A stretch of DNA of 20,270 nt. It comes from Fonticula alba (lineage: Eukaryota; Opisthokonta; Rotosphaerida; Fonticulaceae). The stretch covers positions 1,051,850-1,072,119 of the forward strand of contig NW_009242973.1 in NCBI RefSeq assembly GCF_000388065.1, given 5' to 3'. Position numbers and translations under genes: made by a program. Every line of letters begins with the position of its first letter. Positions within the stretch are counted from its first letter, which is position 1. The notes beneath the pieces are model-generated. The model did no database searches and was not told the DNA's origin. It worked only from the letters and a program-made list of their open reading frames with translations. Shown here one piece after another: positions 1 to 11,166 of this stretch.

Positions 1-577
1 GAGCTCTCGGGACTGGTGGGCAGGGAGAGGGGGCGGGGGGGGGGGGGCGACATTATTCAACACTTGAAGGGAGCCGGCGAACGGAGAACGGCCGGCGAGG
101 GCGGGGCGGCCGGGAAGGAACGACCCGGCCGTGCGGCTCTTCTGCTGGCGCACGGGCGTGGCCCCCCCCTCCCCTGCCGTTGAAGGGCGATCGGCCGCCG
201 TGTTTTCTCCGGCTCTGGGCCCGCCCATTCTCCGGTCTCTTGTGTCCCCCGGGCACGGACCCTCCGGCAGGGGGAGGGGCGGGGGCCCAGGGGGGCGGCC
301 GCCCGTGCATCCGCGCGCCCTGGCCCGCGCGCCGCCCCTGCCAGCCCCCCCCTCCGGGCCGCAACTGACGGCCAGTATGGGCCTTCTCAAAAATGTATGT
401 GGCATCGTGGGCGTGCCGGCACGCGCGGGAGCAGGCTCATGTCGCGCCCCTCTCGAGAGGCTGGCGGCGGCTTCCGGCGGGGGCGGCCTTCCGCGCGCAC
501 ATGTGCCCCTTTGCCTGGCCGTTGAGAGAGGGCAGGCGAGCTCTGGGCACGAACGAAGCCCGCGGGTGGAGGGGGCT

Positions 578-593
578 GGGGGGGGGGGGGGGG
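578..593. repeat. G16 homopolymer
   Basis: An uninterrupted run of 16 G, one of several long G/C homopolymers in the 5' flank (another of 13 G at 35-47). Such runs are prone to length errors in sequencing and to slippage in vivo. Confidence 0.9.
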
Positions 594-684
594 CTGGCTG
601 GGGGGCGTCCAGGCTCATGGCATCCTTGCTGGCCTGCGAGTCCATCCCCGGCACAGCGAAGGAGGGGGGGCCTCCGTTGGGAGA

Positions 685-750
685 GTGGATTATATTGGCA
701 GCGTGTTTTTTTTAATGCGCCCCGCCTTGCACGCCTTGTTATTCGGGGTG
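685..750. promoter_or_regulatory. AT-richer island, possible core promoter
   Basis: This short stretch contains TATATTGG near 691, a T8 run and TTTAATG, and a second AT-rich patch near 735-745. It stands out against a flank of about 70% GC. It lies more than 1.2 kb from the gene A start codon, so it could belong to that gene only with a long or spliced leader. No conserved promoter consensus is recognised; the call rests on composition alone. Confidence 0.15.
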
Positions 751-1023
751 GATTGTTGTGATGCCAGCCTCGCCCGCTCCCGTTCCGGCCCGCCTCCCCC
801 TTCGGAGTTGCCCTTCTGCACGCGCCCGCGTCCACCGCGCGACCCTCCGAGGGCATGAGAGAGCCAGGACCCGCACACACACGTTGTTCATTCGTACTCT
901 CGGCCTCCCGACCGTCCGGGCGAGCCGGGCCTGGTTATTCTCCCCGGCGCACTCGATCGATCCTGCCTTGTTGCGCCCCGCGCATCCCTGTGTCGGCCTC
1001 CAATTGTGTCATCATGTGGAGGT

Positions 1024-1043
1024 GCGCGCGCGCGCGCGCGCGC
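1024..1043. repeat. (GC)10 dinucleotide repeat
   Basis: Ten perfect GC units, followed by a short GGGTGTGGGTGTG tract. Alternating GC of this length is a classic Z-DNA-prone sequence; whether it has any role here is unknown. Confidence 0.9.
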
Positions 1044-1211
1044 ATGGGTGTGGGTGTGCTACGCCGCTTCGGCCACCGCTGCCTGGGATGCCGGCGGGAA
1101 TCCGAGCCCAGGGTGTCTCGCACAAGTACGGCGCCCCCGCAGAGTTTTTCACGCTACGGGGACAGTCTTCGGCCACCTGCGCCGCCTTCCCGGCTCGGTG
1201 GCCGAGGGGAT

Positions 1212-1253
1212 GGGGGGGGGGGGGGGGAGGGGGGGGGGGGGGGGGGGGAGGGG
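1212..1253. repeat. Long G-run, interrupted by two A
   Basis: G16, A, G20, A, G4: 42 bases that are nearly pure G on the plus strand. It can form G-quadruplexes in principle. The exact length should be treated with caution because homopolymers of this size are often mis-assembled. Confidence 0.9.
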
Positions 1254-1600
1254 AACAAACGCGGGGCCCTGTTCGCGCTCCGTTGTTGTTTTTTATATCC
1301 GGCCCACCGGGGAAGCGGCACACGGATCGCCGGCCTGCCTGTGTGCCGGATTTGGGCCCAGCGGCTGGCGGGTTGTTCGGCCCCTCCTTCCGCACTATTC
1401 TTGGCGCGGGAGCCCGCCCCTGACCTGGCTCGACGCCGCCACACCCATCGACCCCCCTCCCCCCCTCGCCCGTCTCCTCCCCCGCCCTGCATATTGTCTT
1501 GCGCATCCCCACGCTCTGCCTCCTTCCCCAGGGTCTCCGCGGCGGCCTCTTTGCCCACATCAGCCTCTTCTCTGGCAGAGTCCGGCCACGCACGCACGTA

Positions 1601-1624
1601 CACACACACACACACACACACACA
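1601..1624. repeat. (CA)12 microsatellite
   Basis: Twelve CA units preceded by GCACGTA, about 375 bases upstream of the gene A start codon. A similar tract with a CGTACGTA lead-in lies at 12785-12800, and a degenerate TG tract lies upstream of gene B. Confidence 0.95.
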
Positions 1625-1977
1625 TACGCGCGTTTGCACCCCTCCTCTTCGCTCCCCCTACTGCAGCCTCTTTCCCTGCTCCGCGCCCCCCTCCCCACCG
1701 CTGCTCGTCGGTTTCACCTCCCTGACACCGGCCTGCAGGGGGTGACACGTTTCAAGTCTCCACCCCTCTCCAGAGGGACGGGTATGTCACCAGCTGGCCT
1801 CCTTTTGTCTCGTCCTCCTTGCATGCGCCCACACACTCGCACACATGCCCTCCCGTGCACTGCCAGTGCTTTCTCGCCTCCGCTGCTCCCGGGCCGCTCA
1901 TCCTTCGTAGCATAGACGCTCCGCCCCCCCGCCCCCCCGCCCCCCCCCCCCGTGCCCCCTTCCTCGCCCTGCGTGTC

Positions 1978-2001
1978 ATGGCACCTCGCACCAGCCCATG
2001 A
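1978..2001 (+). promoter_or_regulatory. Possible upstream ORF overlapping the gene A start
   Basis: An ATG at 1978 opens a 7-codon frame (MAPRTSP) whose TGA stop at 1999-2001 overlaps the first ATG of gene A (1998-2000) in an ATGA arrangement. If 1978 lies within the mRNA, this could tune start-site use or allow termination-reinitiation. Neither the transcription start nor leader splicing is known, so a functional role is inference. Confidence 0.3.
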
Positions 2002-5000
2002 TGACCACCCACGATAGCACCTCCACCCCGGCGGGCGACATGCACAGGGCTGGGGCCGACGCGCACGCTGGGCCCCGGGACCTCGGGTCTTCGGGCCTTC
2101 CTCCGGCCGGGGATCGGCCCTCGCCGCCGGGACTCGAAGAGGACCGCAGCCCGCCGACATCCAGCAGCGGCCGGAAGCGCTCCTCCGGGGCCTCCTCCTC
2201 TTCCGCCTCTTCAAGTGGCTCGTCGTCCTCCTCCTCCTCCTCTTCCTCTTCCTCGCGAAGCCGCAAGGGCGATTCCTCGTCATCACGCCAACGGCGGACT
2301 TCCAGCCGCGGGTCTTCCTCGCAGGCCGCCGGTCCGATGATGGGCTACGGGCACATGCATCCGATGTACTTGCCGATGATGTCCATGTCCGGTGGGGTGT
2401 ACCCGGCGGCAGCCATGGCTCCCACGGACCTAACCGGAGCCGAGCATCATGCCCCAGGGGCGGACAGCGCGGCGGCCAGTCCTCCCGATGGGGGCAGCGG
2501 CCATGCCGAGCCGTCGGATGCCGCCCCCTCTCCGGCTTCCGGTCGGAAGAGCTCCTCCACATCCGCCGACACCGTGCAGCCTGATCCCAACCATCCCGGT
2601 GGCTACTATCTGGTCTCGCCCCATGCGCAATACTATCAGCCCATCCACCCGATGCAGATGCAGATGTACCACCACTACTACTCCACCATGCATCAGCAGC
2701 AGCAGCAGATGATGCAGCAACAGCTGGCCGGCGCCTCGGTCTCTTCATCCTCCTCCGGCCGGAGCTCTCGGCGCTCAGGCCGGTCGAAGTCCGGGTCCTC
2801 CACCGACGGGTCCTCCTCGTCTGGCGGGTCGCGCTCGCGCTCCACTCGATCGCGCCACCGGGCGGATGGCGCGGCAGACCCCTCGGGGGGCACCCAGTCC
2901 CCCCGTTCGCCTGGCGCCGGTGGCCCCGGCGCCGGTGGCAGCAGCACCATGGACTCGACCGGGCTCACGCCTGGCCTCTCGGCTACCGAGATCTTCCCCC
3001 ACTCGCCGATCGACCTGCCGACCCACTTCTCCTCCTCCAGTCCCAGCGGCCCGGCCACCACCACCGAGCATGCCGAGCATGCCGAGCATGCCGCCATGTC
3101 CGAGGAGCTGGACGATCCGGACAGCCCCACGGTGGCCGCTGCCCCTGGGCCCGGTGTGGATGTGGTCATCGCCTCTTCCCCCGGTGCACTTGCCCCGGAG
3201 GCTGACTCACCGATGGACTGCACCTCCCCGGGGCGCGGTTCGTCACAGGCATCGACCCCGGCTCCGGTGGTAGTCGCCTCGAGTGCTCGGCCGGGGCCCG
3301 GCGCAAGGCCGCCGGCTCAGGCCGAGTCACCCACTCCCCGATCCCGGGAGAAGGGATTTTCCTCCTCCTCCATCAAGCATCTGGCCTCCTCCCTGGCCTC
3401 CTCCATCACCAATGCCTTCCCGGCCCCGGGCGGCCATGGGGCCGCCTCGGGAGCCGGACACGAGGCCCCGGCGGCCAGCCAGGATCCCGGCGGGGCCAAT
3501 GAGAGCTGGCGGTCGCCGAGTGCCCCGGGCCCCGGTGGCTCCGGTCTTCCGACCACGCGCCCGGGCCGCTCGGGCTCGGTCTCCTCGGCCTCTTCCAGCG
3601 CATCGGTTTCGTCCACCTCCTCCGGATCGTCGTCCACCAGCGCCGCCGCGGCTGATCCCGGTCACCAGCATCATGCCCATGCCGGTGGCACCGGCGCCGC
3701 TGGCGGTCCCAGTGGCAAGAGTGATTTCTCCATCTCCAGCATCTTCCCGAGCTTGATGCCAGGTCGGTCGGGCGACTCGGGCACCAGCGCGCTGGCCCCT
3801 TCCTCGGAGCGATCCTTCTCGGCCACGTCCATCCTGGCGCCCTTCACCACGGCGGTGTCGACCCCGCGCAAGCACCTGTCCATCTTCTACTCGCGTCGGT
3901 CGAATGCCCCGGCCACCAGCGCTTCGGTATGCGGATCCTTGTCCTCTCCTGTTTTCTTCCCCTTCCCCCACCCCCTCCTTCAGTCTTTCCCCGCCTCCCT
4001 GTGTTTCATCCGCTCGCTCGATGTCCGCCCGACTGCCGCCTGCCACTCGACTGACCCATGTCCAACTGCCAGGTCGACTCTTCATCGTGCATGTCCCCTG
4101 GTGAGGAGCAGCCCCCGTCGGTTGCATCGCCCGACCCGAGCTCCAGGTCGCATGATACCGCCTCCATGGTCGGGCCCTTCCCCACCGGGGAGATGCCTTC
4201 TCTGGTTGCCGACGGGCATTCGGGCCCCTCGGCGGACTCCTTCGAAGAGACGGGGACCATTGGCGGCTCCTTTGCCCCGGGGCCGTCGGCGGCAGCGGTT
4301 GCCCTGGCCGCGGCCAGTGCCCCAAACTCGCGGTCCTCCTCACCGCGGCCGAACTTCCCCCGGTATTCGGGGTCCCTGCGGCGGAATTCCTCCTCGCGCA
4401 CTACTGCCACCGGCGGCGGCGGCATCACCCGCTCGGACTCCAACTCCTCGCTCGGGAGCATGGCCAACGGGCGCTTCCCTGCGTCCACTGGTTCGGAGCA
4501 CATGCGCAAGTCGGCCTCGGTGCAGTCCTTCACCACGGGATCCCTGCCGCATGAAGCTGCTTCGGCCAGCTACTCCGGGCACCATCCGCACCCGCATCCG
4601 CACCCGCATCAGCACATGCATCAGCACATGCATCCGCAGCAGCATCCGCAGCAGCAGCATCAGCATCCCCACTACCAGCAGCATCCGCAGCAGCATCAGC
4701 ATCCGCAGCAGCACCATCATGCGCGTGGGCCCGGGCTGCCCTCCTCGCCGCGGCACTCAGGGCTCGGGGCCCCGGCGGATGCCTATGCTGGCACCCCGAG
4801 CGGCGCAGGCGGCTACGGCGTGCCGTCGGGTCTCGGGCCACATGATGCCGGGGCTCCGGTTTTCCTGGATCTGCGCCCCTCGTCGCAGCCCGGGGGCTTT
4901 GGCGGGGATTTCGGCCCCTCCGGGCCGGGCACGCCGCAATTTGACTCGGGCCTCGGATTCGGGGCGTCGGCTCGGTCGTCCTTCGATGGCCCGGGGCTGA

Positions 5001-5335
5001 CCGAGTCGGCCTCCGCCTCGTCCCTGGCCTCGCCGACATATGGCCCGGGTGGGGGGATGTTCGCTCCGGCCGGTGGTGGGCCCACCTCCGGGCAAGGTAT
5101 GGCGACCACGGCCACGGCCCTGGGTGGCCTGGGTGGCGGCACCCCGGTCGACCGGGCATACCACTCGGCCGCCTCGTCGGGCCTGGCCTCGCCGGTGTTC
5201 TGCCCTTCGTCGCCGATTGCCGGGCGCTTTGCCGGGTCCCGACGCCGGTCAAGTGTCAGCTCCATCGCTTCCATCTCCTCGGTGGGGTCGGTTTCGTCCT
5301 TGTCATCGGTCGCCTCGGCCCCGGCGGCCACCGGC

Positions 5336-5380
<45 letters not shown>

Positions 5381-8300
5381 TCCGGTGCCGGTCACTACTT
5401 GGTGTCGTCCAGTTCGTCTTCCAACATTTGCAGTCAAGCCGGCGTGGCCAAGAGCCGGCATAGCAGCGCCGCCTACTTTGGCACCTCCTCCTCGACGCCA
5501 TCCAGTGCGCGCACCAGTATCGACATTCCCTTTGAGATGGTGGCCGCGGCGGCGGCGTCCTCCTCGGCGGCTGCGGCGGCTGCGGCGGCGGCTGCGGCGG
5601 CGGGGGCGGCGACGGGAGCCCCCGCCCCCGCCGCCGGGGGCTACTCGACACATGCGCCGCACCTGTCGGCCTCGAGTCAGAGCACGGGCCAGAGGCGCCC
5701 GCACGCGGGCCCCGTGTCGAGCGCTCCCAATTGGTTCCAGCGTGGTGTCAACACCCTTAGTGCTGGCTTTAGCCCGGGGTTCCTGTCGCATTCCGGTGGC
5801 CCGGCCAATGACGCCTCGGCCTCGGGTGCCATGCCTCCCGGTGGTGGTGTAGGCCGGTACCCGGCCGGGCATTCGCACGGTCCTCCGGGATCTACCAACC
5901 CCCCTGGGCCGCACGCCTCCGGCCCCAGCGAGCAGTCCTCTGCGCCGACGCAATTCCTGCGCTCCATCTTCGGCCTGATTGGCTCGGTATGTTTTGCGGC
6001 GCTCTTTTGCTGCCCCCTCTCCTATCCCGGGCTTTTTCGCCTGCCCCCCCCCCTTTTGCCGTCTGGTGTGAAGTTCTTGCCGTTTGCCGAATCGTATCTC
6101 ACCCTCCCGGTTCGCCCTCTCGCTTTGCCCCTCTTCCTCGGACAGGATGCCGGGCAGGGTGGCATGCACGCGCCGGCCGGTCATCACCCGGCCGGAGGCG
6201 CCGGGGCTGGCATGCCGCCGGGACATGGGACCGGGCCCGGCACCGAGCACCATCCCCCTGGGCGGCCCTCGCGCAGCATCATCATCGACAAGATCCAGGA
6301 GTATAGCCGGCGGATTTCCGTGCATACCAGCCGCCTGGGCGCCCAGCTGAATGAGGGCCCCTGGAGCCATAGCAGCCGGCGGGGGTCTGGATTGGGGCAG
6401 AACGGCACCGAGGACCATCCGCCTTCGACGCACGGGGGCCCCTCCTTCGAGCGGGCGCACGCGGCCTTCAGCGAAATCCGCCAGCGTTTGACAACCCTGC
6501 TTCAGCCGGTCATCGACTTTGGTTCCGATGATGAGCCGCCCTCGGTCGACCGGTTGTCCCTCCTGTCGGAGGATGAGCTGAACCACCTGTATGATCAGCT
6601 GTCGTTGCTGGATTACCCGGCCGTGGAGTCGGACCGGGCTGGCGGAAGCGGTGGCCGTGCGTCGGCCCCGGGCAAGGGGACCGTCTCCTTCGGTCCCCCC
6701 TCGGCTCCGGTCCCCATCCCGGCGACGCACGGTGGCCCTGCTGGCGGCTACTCTACAGCGGCCACGTCCGGGATGGGTCTTCCGCCGGGGCACCCGGCAC
6801 ATGTCCCGGATCCACGGCAGCCATACCACCATGGGCCGGTGAGTGTGCCGCCACACAAGGGTGTCCCGCCGCAGTCCGAGTACCACCACCAGCATCAGCA
6901 GCATCAGCAGCATCAGCATCAGCATCAGCACCAGCACCAGCAGCAACAACAGCAGCAACACCAGCAGCAACAGCAGCAGCATCAGCAACAGCAGCATCCC
7001 TCTTCGAGCCAGGGCCCACCTCAGTACCCGGTGTCTGGGCTGACTGCCGTATCGGCCCCGGAGCACTTCTCCCCGGCCGAGTACCACAACCCGTGGGGGT
7101 CCTTTGGTGCGACTTCAAGCGGGGATGTGGCGCCGGGTCGCACGTCGGGCAGCCACCCAGGCGGTTTCGCGGGTCCGTCCTCGGACCCGAGCCTGGTCCC
7201 CGGCCCTCCGATCGAAACCTGGCCCACGGCCGGGGACCCGGCTTACTATGTGGTCCCGCCGGGCGACCCATCAGCCGCGGGCCTGGCTCCCCCGCCCTCG
7301 GTTGAGCTCTCGCTGGATCCCTCAGTGCGTCTTGGTGCCCTCGCCTGCGCGTGCCTTGTCATGCATCTTGTCCGCTGCTTCCTCTGGCACACATCTGACA
7401 ACCTGCTTTCCCGCTCCTCCGTCCTCCCTTTCCCCCCTTTCTCGGTCCTTTCTCCTCCCCCCTCCCCCCCTCCTCCCCCTCCCGACTCAACTCGCAGCAC
7501 CAGCGCCACCATCCCTTCCCGGACCCGGCACGTGCTGTCCTCTTCGACCCGACGCACCCGGACCCCGGAGCCGGGTATGCGGTGGGTGGCCCTGGCATGG
7601 CGGACTTCGCGGGCAGCATGCTGGAGCCGTCCATCTCGCCGAGCTTCTCCGGCGGCGTTGGCCCGCCGCAGCTCCACTCCTCCCCCTCGCAGGGGAGCGG
7701 CTATGGGTCTTTCATCCAGCCGATGGCCCTGGACAGCGACTTCCAGTATGATGCCTTTACCTTTGAGCCGTTCCCCGTGGCCGGCCCCGGTGGTGGGCCT
7801 GATCCTGGCCCTGGTGGCGGGGGCGGCGGCGGCGGCACCGGTGACAGCCGTGTTGATGATGGGCTGGTTGGCGGGGACTTTGGGCCGACAGGCCCGGGGG
7901 ATCCGCGACATCTGCTCCCGCCGCCGCCGCCGCCGCCGCCGCCACCGCCGCCGCCGCTGCCGCCCTTCCCCTCCGAGGGGAATCGCGGTCACCTTGGCCC
8001 GGCGGCATCCACAGGCGGCGGGCACTTTGTCGGGGGGTTCCCCGGCGCCGACAAGAACACCACAGCTGGGGGGGATTTTTTTCAGTTCGGCGCGGCCCTG
8101 AGTCAGCTTCGTACCACGAGCGCTAGCTTGACTCGGCTCCCGCGCCACCTGCTCCCCCCGAATGCCCCACTGCTCGTATTGTTCCCGGGTCCCGGAAGCG
8201 CTTTGTCCCGGCCTACTTTGTCCGGCGCCTGCCCGAGGGGATGGCCCTCCGGCCGGCTGGCTGGGCTCTGGTCCTGGCGCCCGAGGGTGCCGATGGCCCG

Positions 8301-11135
8301 GCCCCGGCCCCGGCCCCGGCCCCGGCCCCGGCCTCGACATCGGTATCTCCCCCGCCGGTGGCCGGGTGCGTAAACCCGGCCCTCCTGTCCTCCGGTGGGT
8401 CTTCCCACACGTCCGGGTCTTCCTCGCCCCCGGAGGGTCTCTGTGCTGGGGATGTGCTCTCCTCGTCACCGGAATCGACCGGGCATCGAGCTGGCATGTC
8501 GCCCGAGCCGCTGCTGGCCGACCGGGCCCGGCAGCTCTTGCCCCTGTCGTCATCGTCGACCAGCGGCGCCGGGATCACTCCTCCGGAGGAGGATCCGCTG
8601 TTGCCCCTGCTGGCACCGGCGCTATTGTCCGATGCCGGCGAGGGATTCTGCTCGTTCGATGGGGAGTCGCCCTCGGGGGCTGGGTCCTCGTCGTCCTTCG
8701 GCGAGGAGATGTCTTCGCCCCGGTCGCCGGACGCCGACACCGGGTACATCCTCTCGCGCCGGAATGGCCGGGGCATGTCGGACCCGCTCGCCGGCCGGCC
8801 GGCCTCCCCCTCGCCGACGTCCTCCCTGGATGCCGACGACAGTGGGGCCTCGTCGGCGTCTGTCACCGGGCACCACCGGCCGTCGGACCACCTGGACCAT
8901 CTGGACCTGGACTCGCATGGGGGTCCGATGGACTTGGACTCGGAGTTGGCGCACTTCTCCCCCCGGCTGTCCTATCTCCAGGATTCCGGGCGCTTTTCGA
9001 TTTTGGTCTTCTCGCTCTTCCTTTTCTTCGCCTCGCCGTGGCACTTGCCGGTCTCCCCGCCGGCCACGTCCGGCTCGAGCCCGGAGGTGCCGAATGCCAC
9101 CCTGGCTCCGGGGGCCCTGGTCCCGGGCACCGTGGTCCCGGTGTGGCTTGCCACCCCGGGGTCGGCCCGGGTCTCGCCGCATGGGTATCCCTTCTCGTTG
9201 GAGGGCAGCTCCGATGGCGAGTCCTCGGCCCCGGGGCCCGGGGCCGGCGCCATGCCGGTGTGGCACCCGGCCGCGGTCCGGGACTCCCTGGCGGCCGGGC
9301 TGCCCCTGCCGTCCTTCTCGTCGGCGTTTGATGCCGGGTCCTGGGCTCCCCCGGGTGCCGGGGGATTGTTGGTGTCGCTCGACCGAGCCCGGCTTGGCAT
9401 GCGGGCTCTCCTGCAGACGGGTCTCCTGGATGAGGATCCCGATGATGGCCATGCTGGCGGCGACATGGGGGCCAGCCCGGTGCAGGTGGCCGGTCGGCTG
9501 GCCATCGAGGCCGCATGGTTCGCCGGCCGGATGGCCATGCGCCCGGCGGTGCTCCTGTCGCGGGCCTTTGGCCAGCTGGATGGGGCCCTGTATTCGGTGG
9601 CGTCATTGGCGTTGGTCCGGCTGGGCCGTGTGGTAGCCCTGCCGGGGCCGCTGCTTCCGCCGCTGGATCGCCTGCTGGCGGCGGTGCTCCTGACGCCGGG
9701 CTGGGCGCGCTTCGCTTTCCACCTGCTGGTGCGCTGGGTCATGGTCATTGCCCTGATGCTGGTGTCGCTCTCCTTCGAGACCTTCCTCTGGAAGGGGTCC
9801 ATCCGCCGGCGGTTGCCGCTGGTTCGGCAGCTAAATTCCGAAACCGAGCGCCTGGTGGCCTCGGGCCAGTACTCGGAAGCCAACCGACGCGTGGACATGG
9901 CCCTGCTGCTGATGCAACGGCCGGTGCCCACGCGCGGCATGCAGCTTTTCATGGCCAACTTCCGGGAGGTTTGCCGGCAGCTGGCGCATCGATTTGGTCT
10001 GGGGGCCTTTTCTCACCGGGTCCTGATGCAGGATGACATCGAGTACTTCACCGAGCTGACTCGGGCGTATGTGAACAAGAAGTATGTATCCCTTGGCTTC
10101 CTGTCCCCCCCCCCCCCCCCTCCGATGGCTAACAAACAAAACAAACACCAACATCAAGAAAAAGAACCTCGCCGACTACAGCATGTGGGCCAGCTTCTAT
10201 GTGTGCGTGACGGCCACCAACTTCGCGGAGATCGCCGGGCCCCATTCCGCCGAGCTGCTCATCCGCGCCTATGCCACCTTGAGCTACCATGTGACGGTCC
10301 ACTCGCGGACCTTCAGCATGGTCGGGTCCATGTACCAGTGGCTGTCGCAGCGCATCATCCAGCGCCTGGGAGCCACGGGCGGCGCGGACATCGGGCATTT
10401 CTACATCGTCACCAGCTACCGGAGTCTGGTGGACGGGGATCTGCCCCGGGTGTTTGAGCAGCTGGCTCGCGGCGAGGCCGTGTACCGGCATCAGGGCAAG
10501 GGCCAGCTGGTGCGCGATTGCCTGATGTTCCGCGGGTGGATCCAGTATGTGACCGGCGACCCGGCGGCCTCGGTGCGGACATTCGGCCGGCTGCTGTTGA
10601 ATGCCGGCGATGAGGCCGACCCCTATGGCCAGCACTGGGCGCTGGTGGGCCTGACAGCCACCAGCCTCTGGGTGGGCGCCTTCGAGGAGGCGCGCGCGCA
10701 TTTGGCCGAGGCGGCCCGGCTCCGAGCCATCACGGTCAATCGCCATCTGGAGACCTTTGAGTTGGGCTTCGAGGGGCTGATTCGCCTTCGGGCGGACCGC
10801 TTCGCCGAGGGTGCCCACGCGGTGGCCGCTCGCTGTCTGGACATGCTGGAGGACACCATCCCGGCCGGCGTGCCGCATGGCATCCTCCCGCTGATCGCCG
10901 TGGCCGAGGTCTTTGTCTACCTGTTGCAGGGCCACCTGCAGGGCGGTGCTGCTCGTCGGCAGCGTCGGGCGTCGGCCGCCGCCGCCTCGACTGGCGGCGG
11001 TGGCACCGGCGGCTCCGGCACCTCCGCTACCCGGGCCTGGTTGCCTTCCTGCTGCCTGGCCCATGCGCCTGGCGACCGGCCGGTCGGGCGCGGGCGCCGT
11101 GCGACTGCGGCGCGGCGCTCTGCAGCAGCAGCAGC

Positions 11136-11166
<31 letters not shown>

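Larger units (their letters stand above)
1..1997. other. 5' flank of gene A, no convincing gene
   Basis: About 2 kb of very GC-rich, low-complexity DNA. Several open frames of 60-300 codons exist on both strands, but all overlap one another, are rich in Arg/Pro/Gly/Ala and run through homopolymers. They behave as by-products of a stop-poor sequence, so I call none of them. What it does hold: G-runs at 35-47, 578-593 and 1212-1253, a (GC)10 stretch at 1024-1043, (CA)12 at 1601-1624, a C-rich run at 1921-1951, and a small AT-richer island near 685-750. The last 400 bases probably contain the promoter and 5'UTR of gene A, but I cannot place a transcription start. An unseen 5'UTR intron is possible. 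Confidence 0.6.

Noticed and set aside
131-1745. Several plus- and minus-strand frames of 100-296 codons in the 5' flank
   Set aside because: They overlap each other in nearly all frames, span G-runs and CA repeats, and show no domain-like or codon-consistent segment.
1714-2748. 344-codon minus-strand frame over the gene A start
   Set aside because: It runs from a C/A-rich flank into the Ser-rich exon 1 with no change of character. The Arg/Pro-rich product is typical of an antisense shadow in GC-rich DNA.
5303-7087. 594-codon minus-strand frame antisense to gene A
   Set aside because: It opposes well-supported exons, crosses gene A intron 2 without change, and consists of Arg/Leu/Gly-rich shadow translation of His/Gln and Gly codons.
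4073-8101. Single 1,347-codon frame taken as one exon
   Set aside because: It reads through intron 2, which is stop-free, and past the intron 3 donor into T/C-rich intron and out-of-frame Arg/Pro/Ser-rich sequence. Splice sites and composition argue for three exons.
1998-10085. A bHLH domain in the head of gene A
   Set aside because: I searched the translated exons for the basic H-x3-E-x2-RR core followed by helices and found none. Basic patches such as RKRFVPAYFVRR do not fit it.
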